Below, piece after piece: positions 1 to 6,706 of a DNA stretch of 15,699 bases. Position 1 is the first letter of the stretch, and the number at the start of each line of letters is the position of its first letter. Position numbers and translations under genes: made by a program. Source of the stretch: Opitutia bacterium UBA7441. GTDB taxonomy: Bacteria > Verrucomicrobiota > Verrucomicrobiia > Opitutales > Coraliomargaritaceae. The notes under the pieces are model-generated. The model saw nothing but the letters and a program-made list of their open reading frames with translations, searched no databases and was not told the DNA's origin. Location of the stretch: contig DLQD01000115.1 of NCBI GenBank assembly GCA_002480015.1, positions 1 to 15,699 on the forward strand, given 5' to 3'.

Positions 1-1
1 G

Positions 2-877
2 ATTTGGAGTCCTTCGGGGATTGCCCGGTATTCCTTGCCCAGCTACCGGCTGGCCCAGTCGAAAGGGCTTTCGACGCTCTTTTCCGGTTTTGGGGGCGAT
101 GAGTTTGTGACCCAACGAGCACCTCAATATTTGCGGCATTGCTACGAGAATCGTCTGACGGTGCCTCTTATTCGCGAAACATTCTACAGCCCATCGATTG
201 AGGGCTGGTGGCCAAAATCCAAGTATGTGCTCCGCTATTTTGCCGAGCGGATGGGCGGGCGGCAAAAGTATGCTCCGATGCAATCAAGTGGGAATCATTG
301 GATCCGGGGTCAGGAGGAAATCTGCGGCCTGCTGAGTCTGGAAGGGCAGACGACTTTCAAGGAACTATGCACGCCACTCAATATATGTTCTCCCTTTGAT
401 ATGAATGCGTGGCAGGTGATCGCCTTGAGTGAGTCGAAGCTGCATCGGGTGGTTTCTGAGCAAACGGTCTTGGCTGAGGCTTTTGGCCTGAACTATCGAT
501 ACCCGCTGCTTGACCTGCGGGTGCTCCGGGTGGCCCTTGGTATGCCAAGCAGTCTCTGGGTTCGCCGGGGTGTGAACCGCTACCCCTTCCGACAAGCCAT
601 GCGAGGGATACTACCAGAGAGCATTCGGACTCGAAATGATAAGGCGGGTCCAAGCTTGCCAGCCGTTAGCGTGCTCCTGGAACGCGAATTTGAGGATATG
701 AAGGAACGCCTACTAACGTATTTGAAGTCAGAGATAGTGAAACATTACTTCGACACAAATGCGGTCGAAAGCTACATTCAGAAGATCGATTTGAAGGCCG
801 AGAATCTTCAGAAGCGGCAAGCACGAACAGTCTTTGTTAATTTCTTTGCCGCGGCCTATTTTCTGGAATCTCTCTGA
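2..877 (+). CDS. Asparagine synthetase-like amidotransferase, C-terminal part (5' end outside window)
   Basis: The reading frame is open from the first complete codon, so the gene starts upstream; the TTG at 35 is internal. The 291 visible residues match the synthetase domain of the asparagine synthase family. SGFGGDE (visible residues 28-34) is the family's GGDE motif, YPLLDLR (from 167) its conserved P-L-D block, and the stretch FRQAMRGILPESIRTRNDK (196-214) its C-terminal arginine/lysine-rich block. Family members activate a carboxylate with ATP and transfer ammonia or an amine to form an amide. The ATP-binding SGGxDS loop and any glutaminase domain would lie upstream and cannot be judged. 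Relatives include AsnB, lasso-peptide cyclases and enzymes of surface-polysaccharide loci. With an ATP-grasp and an acyltransferase gene downstream, a role in amide formation on a glycan or peptide is more likely than plain asparagine synthesis, but that is inference. Confidence 0.85.
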   Translation: MWSPSGIARYSLPSYRLAQSKGLSTLFSGFGGDEFVTQRAPQYLRHCYENRLTVPLIRETFYSPSIEGWWPKSKYVLRYFAERMGGRQKYAPMQSSGNHWIRGQEEICGLLSLEGQTTFKELCTPLNICSPFDMNAWQVIALSESKLHRVVSEQTVLAEAFGLNYRYPLLDLRVLRVALGMPSSLWVRRGVNRYPFRQAMRGILPESIRTRNDKAGPSLPAVSVLLEREFEDMKERLLTYLKSEIVKHYFDTNAVESYIQKIDLKAENLQKRQARTVFVNFFAAAYFLESL

Positions 878-888
878 TCATGATATGG

Positions 889-912
889 CGTTGCATTTAA
901 CTACATGCAACG
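889..912 (+). terminator. Perfect 8-bp hairpin after the asparagine synthetase-like gene
   Basis: CGTTGCAT (889-896) and ATGCAACG (905-912) pair perfectly around an 8-base loop, followed by only TTT. It lies 11 bases after the stop codon, so it may be a weak intrinsic terminator. Its right arm also contains the ATG (905) of the possible small gene, so it could instead hide that start codon. Confidence 0.4.
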
Positions 913-1045
913 TTTCAGATTGAATTTGCTAAGGCAAACATACGCCGCTCTACTTGAATATGGCGAAGCGTTATTAGACCGCCTTGCCTTCCTTTGGGAA
1001 TTAGTTCTTGTTGTGCTCAAATGCCCACCTATTTATGAATCGTGA
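905..1045 (+). CDS. Possible small protein of 46 residues
   Basis: An ATG at 905 opens a 46-codon frame that ends at TGA 1043-1045, 11 bases inside the ATP-grasp gene if that gene starts at ATG 1035. Such an overlap is typical of coupled operon genes. The product starts MQRFRLNLLRQTYAALLEYG and ends VLKCPPIYES. It is leucine-rich, basic at the N-terminus, and carries a hydrophobic segment near residues 27-38, so it looks like an amphipathic or membrane-associated helix. I recognise no family. No Shine-Dalgarno sequence is visible, and the ATG is in the right arm of a hairpin. In favour of a real gene are its position in the only gap between two related genes and its exact overlap. Against it are its short length and the lack of a homology test. 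It could be a peptide substrate of the neighbouring enzymes or chance. Confidence 0.38.
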   Translation: MQRFRLNLLRQTYAALLEYGEALLDRLAFLWELVLVVLKCPPIYES

Positions 1046-1862
1046 GTTCGCCATCCTCTCTGCTAAATTAAGAAAACTTTCTCTTGTCGTCTATTGGTTG
1101 ATTCTAGATTGGCTGTTGGCACCATCAAAAAGGATTCTCTGTTCGTCCTGTGATTGGGATGAGACTTCAACTCGCTTTGCCCCCTGGTTTAAATACCAGA
1201 TCTCTTTTAAGGACTTCGCCACAGTTGCTTCCTTCGATACATACGATATTGTTATCCCGATATCATCGGATGCCTATCTGGCCCTGCCTGAATTTTTGAA
1301 ATGTGACCCGAGGCTAGTCAGCCCCAACGAATCGACTTTTCATCTGTGCAATGATAAACGCCGACTGTTTGACCAGTTGATTGAGCTTGGCTATCGAGAT
1401 TTGCTCCCTATCTTCACTGAAAACGAATTTCCCTGTCTGCTTAAGCCACTGAAAAACTTTAACAGTAATGGGGTTCAGCTCATTGAAAATGAAGCCCAGT
1501 TGGAGCAACTCAGAGGGCGGGATGACTTCCATGAACATATGCTTCAGGCCTACATACCAGGGGAGGTTGAACTTGCCTCACATATTTTGATACGCAAAGG
1601 CAAAATCAGACATGCATGGGCGATTGAATACTCCTTCAGCGAAGAGCATCCTATCAACATTCAAAACTGTCCGAAACTGCGAAGAATCGTCCGCGATCCG
1701 TTTCTATATATCTGGGAGGAGCTCTTAAACCGAATCGATTTTGACGGGATCTGCTGTATTGATTACAAACCATTTCAAGGTAGCCCTAAACTTCTTGAGA
1801 TCAACCCTCGAATTGGAGGTAGCTTTCGAGAGTATGCATTCAGCTTTTTCCGCTATCTATAA
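1035..1862 (+). CDS. ATP-grasp domain protein (carboxylate-amine ligase-like)
   Basis: 275 residues if translated from ATG 1035; TTG codons at 1008 and 1011 are the only in-frame alternatives, because a stop lies at 1002-1004. The order fits the ATP-grasp superfamily. An N-terminal nucleotide-sugar-like fold carries DIVIPISSD (from about 71). The central domain has the lysine-bearing strand PCLLKP (133-138) and hinge QAYIPGEVE (171-179). The C-terminal metal/ATP site has FDGICCIDYK (236-245) and LEINPRIGGS (254-263), whose E and N bind Mg-ATP in the family. These enzymes join a carboxylate to an amine through an acyl phosphate. The substrate cannot be read from the sequence. The protein ends only about 12 residues after the NPRIGGS motif, shorter than many relatives, and the next gene continues in the same frame after a single stop. 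The neighbours suggest a shared modification pathway. Confidence 0.82.
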   Translation: MNREFAILSAKLRKLSLVVYWLILDWLLAPSKRILCSSCDWDETSTRFAPWFKYQISFKDFATVASFDTYDIVIPISSDAYLALPEFLKCDPRLVSPNESTFHLCNDKRRLFDQLIELGYRDLLPIFTENEFPCLLKPLKNFNSNGVQLIENEAQLEQLRGRDDFHEHMLQAYIPGEVELASHILIRKGKIRHAWAIEYSFSEEHPINIQNCPKLRRIVRDPFLYIWEELLNRIDFDGICCIDYKPFQGSPKLLEINPRIGGSFREYAFSFFRYL

Positions 1863-2996
1863 ATGAAACTCAACTATATGCGAGAGAAGCTGAAATCGGG
1901 CTTCAGGCGCTTCTCCATCCGTATTTTCAGTCACTTGGGGACTGGAACAAAAATTGCGGTTATTGGCCACGAAAGACACACATCGCAATGCTGCCGCTGG
2001 TATCTCGGACGTTCCGAAGAGAATCGCAGGACCACGCTTCCACTCCTCGGTCCCCGCCATTTTCTGGCCAGAAGACTGTCGAAGCGCTATGGCCTAGCTG
2101 TCGTATCTGATTGGGGAAATGAGCGACGGATGGCGAAAAAGGCTTTACAGGTGCCCTGGTGCGTCTGGCTGTATTTGCCGATTCCAAAAGATACGGAAAG
2201 CTTGAAAAGGTCGATGAAAGCCGACCGAAACAAGATCAACCAAATTACCCGAATATTCTCTTATGCTATTTCTACTAGTCGTGAGGACTTTGAATATTTT
2301 TACAATCGGCAGCATCGACCTACAGTTCTCGGGTCTTGGGGCAAGGAGGCAATCATCGGCGACCATGAGGTTCTCCTCCGGGGGCTCGGGCAGGGAGGTT
2401 TTCTATTGAAAGTATTTCAGGAGGGTCGATGGGTCGCTTCCCAGTATTGTGAAATCTGTGGAGACTCGCTGGCCATGAAAATCCTGGGGGTCAATGGCGG
2501 CGACTATGACTCCTTGCACAATTTTACTACTCGGGCGATCTATTGGTTCAGTGCCTGTATATGCATCGATCGGGGCCTGAGTCGTCTTGGCTTGTCCGGG
2601 ATTCCGCCGAACACTTCTGATTCATTTTCTTTTTTCAAGCTCTCCGTCCGCCCAAGAATTGACCTACACGGCACCTTCCGCGCTTGCTTCTTTTTTTACC
2701 TCGATTTGTCCCACCCTCATTGCCGGCAAATGCTATCCACCCAAACAATAGTCTTTTGGGAGGGTGAACATTTGTCCGCGATCGGCTCGCTACCCGATCA
2801 ATGGGCCGTCGAAGAGATGTGTATGAAAAATCGCTTCTACCAGGATCTGAAGAGCTACTACAGCATCGCCGCTACTGAAGAAGGGCGAAGGCAGGCCCTT
2901 GAACCGACAGGCTTGCTACCCGCTTCGATTACCCCTTTCGTGACCCGGTTTTCGACCAACACAAGTAGGAAGCATCTCGAAATTCGGAATGCCTGA
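1863..2996 (+). CDS. GNAT-fold acyltransferase, FemAB/CelD-like
   Basis: 377 residues. The ATG directly follows the TAA of the ATP-grasp gene in the same frame, with no Shine-Dalgarno sequence, so translation probably depends on the upstream gene. ATG 1878 is an alternative. Residues about 120-265 resemble GNAT-like domains of polysaccharide and peptidoglycan loci. There is a basic K-x-D-R-N-K-I segment (119-125), the block ISTSREDFEYFYNRQHRPT (136-154), a glycine-rich turn GLGQGGFLLKVF (174-185), the strand WVASQY (190-195), then MKILGVNGGD (205-214) and a C-terminal FFKLSVRPR (257-265). This pattern (SREDF..FY...PT, then GGFLL..F..G.WVA) is typical of the family, but no catalytic residue can be named with certainty. 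Family members transfer acyl or aminoacyl groups to sugars or peptides. The acceptor here is unknown. Confidence 0.6.
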   Translation: MKLNYMREKLKSGFRRFSIRIFSHLGTGTKIAVIGHERHTSQCCRWYLGRSEENRRTTLPLLGPRHFLARRLSKRYGLAVVSDWGNERRMAKKALQVPWCVWLYLPIPKDTESLKRSMKADRNKINQITRIFSYAISTSREDFEYFYNRQHRPTVLGSWGKEAIIGDHEVLLRGLGQGGFLLKVFQEGRWVASQYCEICGDSLAMKILGVNGGDYDSLHNFTTRAIYWFSACICIDRGLSRLGLSGIPPNTSDSFSFFKLSVRPRIDLHGTFRACFFFYLDLSHPHCRQMLSTQTIVFWEGEHLSAIGSLPDQWAVEEMCMKNRFYQDLKSYYSIAATEEGRRQALEPTGLLPASITPFVTRFSTNTSRKHLEIRNA

Positions 2997-3043
2997 AAAA
3001 TAGCTCGCCTTTCAGTGACAGAACCCTGCTCTTGAGTTTCTTT

Positions 3044-3062
3044 GACAGAGTAAATTTCTGTC
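3044..3062. terminator. Weak hairpin in the convergent gap
   Basis: GACAGA (3044-3049) pairs with TCTGTC (3057-3062) around 7 bases, between the convergent acyltransferase and exostosin genes. There is no clear T-run on either side, so a terminator role is only suggested by position. Confidence 0.22.
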
Positions 3063-3116
3063 TTACTGGGCTGTTCTGCATCATCTGAGCTGGTAAGTTC
3101 CGGTCGAACGGCGAGA

Positions 3117-4154
3117 TCAAGATCCTCCGGCAGTCAGGAAGTCGTGCAGTCTTGCTGCTGCATTCCCCATGCGCGCTTTATAGTAAGCGAAACGGTAGCC
3201 GCGCGTCCGGCGCTTAAACAAATTTCTATGGAAAGACTGCGAGGGCCCTTTAAGGCTTTTTCCTTTCCAGGAGACTTTAGGTAGGGCCCTAGTTAACTGC
3301 CTGGGAATATTTGCTTGAGCAAAGCAATTTTCGTAAGCATGGCGTGCAGCCTCGCCGAGCTCCTTGCTACGATCCAGATTCCTAACCAGAATAGAGTGCA
3401 GATTTTTCAGTTCACGTTCTCGGATTCGGAGACTGCAGTGCTCCCATTCGACAAGGGAAGAGGGGATCCAGTTGTCAGAAAGTATCACTGGTGCGACGCC
3501 CATTCGCATGGACTCAAAAATACGCATGCTCGACAATCCCTTGCCTCTCGGGCATAGGCTAAAGTGGCTCGCGCACATGATGTCTGCGTATCTGCTTTGA
3601 GCTTCGGACGACTTCTCAAAGTCATGATCAAAATGACGGTAACTGGTTTCGATTTTCAGAAATATGTCCGGGTTTTTTCGATACAGCCTTGATATCTTGT
3701 TGCGAAGAATGTGCGATCGGGTTCCGATAAACGAAGCGATATATTTTTTCTCCGATGCTGTTGGTGGACGGTTAGCCAAGGCAATATTTGGGAAGGCATT
3801 GTCGTGAAAAGGGTAAAACCACCCTTCAATATAGCCCGAGGGGACTCCGTCACGCCGTCCACTGGTGTAAAGACCGGGCCAAAGTTCAACGGGTTCATCG
3901 CATTCAGAGATGACGATACATTTTGTTGGATATTTTGCAAAAATTTCGTGTTCAAACGTGTCAGGCGTAAAGTTTCCCTGATCCTGGAGCCCGAGTAGGA
4001 TGACATAATCCGCCTCTCTGGGATCTTCCACGATTAAAGTGTAGTTTCCACCATGCTGCGTGCAGACCCGATTGTAGAAGGCGACCTCGGATCGACCTTT
4101 CTCAAATAGCGAGAGGAAGTGGAGTTTAATCGGAAGGACGGGCGGAATCTCCAT
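3117..4154 (-). CDS. Exostosin-family glycosyltransferase (GT47-like)
   Basis: 345 residues from ATG 4154-4152. The diagnostic segment lies at residues 196-227: SHFSLCPRGKGLSSMRIFES (196-215) followed by MRMGVAPVILSD (216-227). It matches the exostosin pattern of F-x-LCPRG, a small-residue turn, R-x-x-E, and G-x-x-PV-x-x-x-D, which forms the nucleotide-sugar site. The N-terminal half holds EADYVILLG (47-55) and a basic FIGTRSHILRNK block (142-153), also seen in the family. There is no signal peptide or membrane segment, so it is probably cytosolic. The C-terminal 60 residues are strongly basic, which may dock it on membranes. It would add a sugar to a surface glycan, consistent with the neighbouring amidotransferase, ATP-grasp and acyltransferase genes. 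The start has no Shine-Dalgarno sequence. Its leader is G-poor and contains ATTATCATTC, also present before leuD. Confidence 0.78.
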   Translation of the reverse strand: MEIPPVLPIKLHFLSLFEKGRSEVAFYNRVCTQHGGNYTLIVEDPREADYVILLGLQDQGNFTPDTFEHEIFAKYPTKCIVISECDEPVELWPGLYTSGRRDGVPSGYIEGWFYPFHDNAFPNIALANRPPTASEKKYIASFIGTRSHILRNKISRLYRKNPDIFLKIETSYRHFDHDFEKSSEAQSRYADIMCASHFSLCPRGKGLSSMRIFESMRMGVAPVILSDNWIPSSLVEWEHCSLRIRERELKNLHSILVRNLDRSKELGEAARHAYENCFAQANIPRQLTRALPKVSWKGKSLKGPSQSFHRNLFKRRTRGYRFAYYKARMGNAAARLHDFLTAGGS

Positions 4155-4260
4155 CGAATTAACTAAAGGAGTAAAGATGATAGAATGATAATCTGGCCAA
4201 GTATATGCGATTCCCCGTTCACGATTGTGTCTACATGCTATCTCTTATCGTGCAAACCCA

Positions 4261-4311
4261 AAAAAAGCCCGTCTAGCTTAGAGAAAAATATCTCTGAAGC
4301 TAGACGGGCTT
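4261..4311 (-). terminator. Strong intrinsic terminator after malate dehydrogenase
   Basis: The arms at 4265-4284 and 4291-4311 pair over 20 bp with one bulged base (4296) and a 6-base loop. The minus-strand transcript of mdh enters it 32 bases after its stop codon and leaves through a run of six U (4266-4261). The plus strand side lacks a T-run. Confidence 0.9.
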
Positions 4312-4343
4312 GATTGATATCAATTTCGGATTTTAGGCTTAAT

Positions 4344-5327
4344 TTAAAGAAGTTCTTTAACCGCCTCCCGTTCCTCAGAAAGTTCTTCGACCGAGGCAGA
4401 AAATTTCTCTCGGCTGAACTCGTTGAGTTCGACGTCTTTGACGATGTCGACCTTCTGGCCGTCGGAGCGGCAGGGGAAGGAGATGATGAGGCCTTCGGGG
4501 GTGCCGTAGCTGCCGTCGGAGCAGAGGCACATGCTGAAGGTGTCGCCGGCAGGTGTTGGTGTGGTCAGCTTGCGCACGGAATCGACTATGCCGTTGGCGG
4601 CCGATGCGGCGGAGGAAGCGCCGCGTGCTTTGATGATAGCGGCGCCGCGCTTTTGCACGTCGGGGATGAAGGTGTCTTTGAGCCAGGCTTCGTCGCCGAT
4701 GACGTCGGCAGCGGACTGGCCGCCGATCTTGGCGGAGTAGAAGTCGGGATACTGGGTGGCGGAGTGGTTGCCCCAGATCGTCATGTTGGTGACTTCGGTC
4801 ACATCGACGCCGGCCTTTTGGGCAAGTTGTGTCTTGGCGCGGTTTTCGTCGAGCATGGTCATGGCGAAGAAACGGTCGCTGGGTATGCCCTCGGCGTTGT
4901 TCATCGCGATGAGGCAGTTGGTGTTGCAGGGGTTGCCGACCACGAGCACGCGGACATCGGCGGCCGCGTTGGCGGCGATGGCCTTGCCCTGGCCGGTGAA
5001 GACCTTGCCATTGATGCCGAGGAGGTCGGCGCGTTCCATGCCGTCCTTACGGGGCACAGAGCCGACGAGGAGCGCCCAGTTGACGTCCTTGAAGCCTTCG
5101 TCCATATCGGTCGTGGCGACGACGTCCTTGAGTAAAGGGAAGGCGCAGTCGTCGAGCTCCATGACGACGCCTTTGAGCGCGTCGAGGGCGGGTGGGATTT
5201 CGATCAGGTTCAGAGCGACCGGCTGGTCGGGTCCGAACATGGCACCGGATGCGATGCGGAAGAGGAGGGCGTAGCCGATGTTGCCAGCTGCGCCGGTGAC
5301 GGCGACTCGGATGGGTGTTGTGCTCAT
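4344..5327 (-). CDS. mdh: Malate dehydrogenase
   Basis: 327 residues, the usual length for the NAD-dependent cytosolic-type MDH of the lactate/malate dehydrogenase superfamily, which interconverts malate and oxaloacetate in the TCA cycle. The Rossmann loop is GAAGNIGYAL (12-21), with the acidic residue for the NAD ribose at E43 in LIEI. Substrate arginines are R93 and R99 in VPRKDGMERADLL. NPCNTN (132-137), LDENRAKTQLA (159-169) with D160 and R163, and GNHSATQYPD (186-195) with catalytic H188 complete the active site. The start ATG has no Shine-Dalgarno sequence, and the 43 bases before it contain only two G on the coding strand. It lies 104 bases downstream of the DAHP synthase gene on the same strand, so cotranscription is possible, and it ends at a strong terminator. 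Confidence 0.96.
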   Translation of the reverse strand: MSTTPIRVAVTGAAGNIGYALLFRIASGAMFGPDQPVALNLIEIPPALDALKGVVMELDDCAFPLLKDVVATTDMDEGFKDVNWALLVGSVPRKDGMERADLLGINGKVFTGQGKAIAANAAADVRVLVVGNPCNTNCLIAMNNAEGIPSDRFFAMTMLDENRAKTQLAQKAGVDVTEVTNMTIWGNHSATQYPDFYSAKIGGQSAADVIGDEAWLKDTFIPDVQKRGAAIIKARGASSAASAANGIVDSVRKLTTPTPAGDTFSMCLCSDGSYGTPEGLIISFPCRSDGQKVDIVKDVELNEFSREKFSASVEELSEEREAVKELL

Positions 5328-5431
5328 GATTTTGTTGCGTGGTTGTAGTGTTAAAACGTTGAGTGGTTGGGAGGCCTAGTAAAGTGGCAAGTCCTCGGAA
5401 GGGACTGGCAGAAGTTCTCCTTATTGATGGG

Positions 5432-6484
5432 TTAAGTAAAAAGCGGCGCGAGGTCGGCGTGGCCTTTGCGGAGCATGGCTTCGGTGGTTTCCCAGTCGAT
5501 GCAGCCGTCGGTGATGGAGACGCCGTATTTGAGGTCTTCGATGGGCTGGGGGAAGGACTGGTTGCCGAAGTGGAGGTTACTTTCGACCATTGCGCCGATG
5601 ACGCTGGGATCAATCAGACTCTGGCGTACGATTTCTGCGAAGACTTCCGGCTGGCGACCGGGGTCTTTGGAGCTATTGGCGTGGCTGCAGTCCGTCATGA
5701 TGGCGGGGACCAGGCCGGCCTTTGTCAGTTTTTCGCGGGCTTGGGCGACATCGTCGGCCCCGTAGTTGGGGCCGTGGGAACCGCCGCGCAGCACAACGTG
5801 GCAGTGGGGGTTGCCTTTGGTCGTGAGGGCGTTGGCGCGGCCCTCATTGTCGATGCCGAGAAAAGTCTGTGGTTGGCTGGCGGCTTTGATCGCGTTGATG
5901 GCCACGTCGAGGCCACCGTCGGTGCCGTTTTTGAAGCCGAGCGGCATGGAGAGGCCAGAGGCCATTTGTCGGTGCGTCTGGCTCTCGGTAGTGCGGGCGC
6001 CGATCGCGGACCAAGAGATGAGGTCGGCGATGTATTGCGGGGTGATCGGGTCGAGTAGCTCCGTTGCGGTTGGCAGGCCGAGTTCAATGATGTCGAGCAG
6101 GAAGCGGCGGGCGATGCGCAGCCCCTCAGGGATATCGCTGGTGCCGTCGAGTTTGGGATCCATAATCAGTCCCTTCCAGCCCACCGTGGTACGGGGCTTT
6201 TCAAAATACACGCGCATGACGATAAGCATGCGGTCGTCCAGTTCCTTGGCGAGGGTGGCCAGTTTCTCGGCATATTCGCGGCCGGCCTTGAGGTCGTGGA
6301 TCGAGCAGGGGCCGATCACGACAAGTAGGCGGCGATCGTCGCCGAAGATGATCTTGTTGATCGCATCGCGGCTTTCGGCCACAAATTTGTCGGCAGCTTC
6401 CGTCTTTTCAATCTCGGCGCAAAGCGCGAGCGGGGAGGGGAGCAGCGTTTTAGAGGTGATGTTAATATCGGTGACTTTTTTCAC
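5432..6484 (-). CDS. aroG: 3-deoxy-7-phosphoheptulonate (DAHP) synthase, class I
   Basis: Condenses phosphoenolpyruvate and erythrose 4-phosphate in the first step of the shikimate pathway. I chose the GTG at 6484-6482. It gives 350 residues, the length of E. coli AroG, and the family alignment starts just there. An ATG at 6649 would add 55 residues made mostly of a translated DNA repeat. Active-site residues are in place: GPCSIHD with metal ligand C60, R91 and K96 in VMRVYFEKPRTT, ARTTES (163-168), FKNGTDG (184-190), LRGG (232-235), SHANSS with H268, E301 in VESN and D326 in ITDGCID. Feedback specificity (Phe, Tyr or Trp) cannot be read; aroF and aroH are equally possible names. No Shine-Dalgarno sequence precedes the GTG. 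A heptanucleotide array lies 49-124 bases upstream. Confidence 0.94.
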   Translation of the reverse strand: MKKVTDINITSKTLLPSPLALCAEIEKTEAADKFVAESRDAINKIIFGDDRRLLVVIGPCSIHDLKAGREYAEKLATLAKELDDRMLIVMRVYFEKPRTTVGWKGLIMDPKLDGTSDIPEGLRIARRFLLDIIELGLPTATELLDPITPQYIADLISWSAIGARTTESQTHRQMASGLSMPLGFKNGTDGGLDVAINAIKAASQPQTFLGIDNEGRANALTTKGNPHCHVVLRGGSHGPNYGADDVAQAREKLTKAGLVPAIMTDCSHANSSKDPGRQPEVFAEIVRQSLIDPSVIGAMVESNLHFGNQSFPQPIEDLKYGVSITDGCIDWETTEAMLRKGHADLAPLFT

Positions 6485-6532
6485 GGGCGGGATGTGTAGA
6501 GTAGCATCGTGATTGGAACAAGCTAAATGCGA

Positions 6533-6608
6533 GATGCGGGATGACTGATGCGGGATGAGTGATGAATGATGACTGATGAATGATGACTGATGAGTGATGA
6601 TGAGTGAT
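6533..6608. repeat. Heptanucleotide tandem array (GATGNNN)
   Basis: On the plus strand the segment divides into 7-base units GATGCGG, GATGACT, GATGCGG, GATGAGT, GATGAAT, GATGACT, GATGAAT, GATGACT, GATGAGT and a degenerate end. Paired units give a 14-base period, exact at 6561-6574 and 6575-6588. Read with aroG, the units are ATCAGTC, ATCATTC and ATCACTC, almost free of G except in the CCGCATC units. It lies in the 222-base divergent gap between aroG and the YgfZ-like gene. Confidence 0.88.
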
Positions 6609-6706
6609 TTGGAATACGTAGTGCGCTGCTTCAGCAAGCACTCTCGCATCGGGATTGCTTTGAATACTGTTTGAATCTTTCGATGGGTTGTTTATGACTG
6701 TGGGGG

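Noticed and set aside
4314..5135. 273-codon plus-strand frame opposite mdh
   Set aside because: It is antisense to malate dehydrogenase, consists mostly of Gly, Ala, Val and Asp, and begins inside the mdh terminator region.
5363..6512. Long plus-strand frames opposite aroG (5363-6058 and 5766-6512)
   Set aside because: They are antisense to a complete, well-conserved enzyme, have Gly/Val-rich or Arg/Ser-rich composition and show no family motifs.
6485..6649. N-terminal extension of the DAHP synthase to an ATG at 6649
   Set aside because: The extra 55 residues are a Ser/His/Ile-rich translation of the heptanucleotide array. The GTG at 6484 gives exactly the 350 residues of the family.
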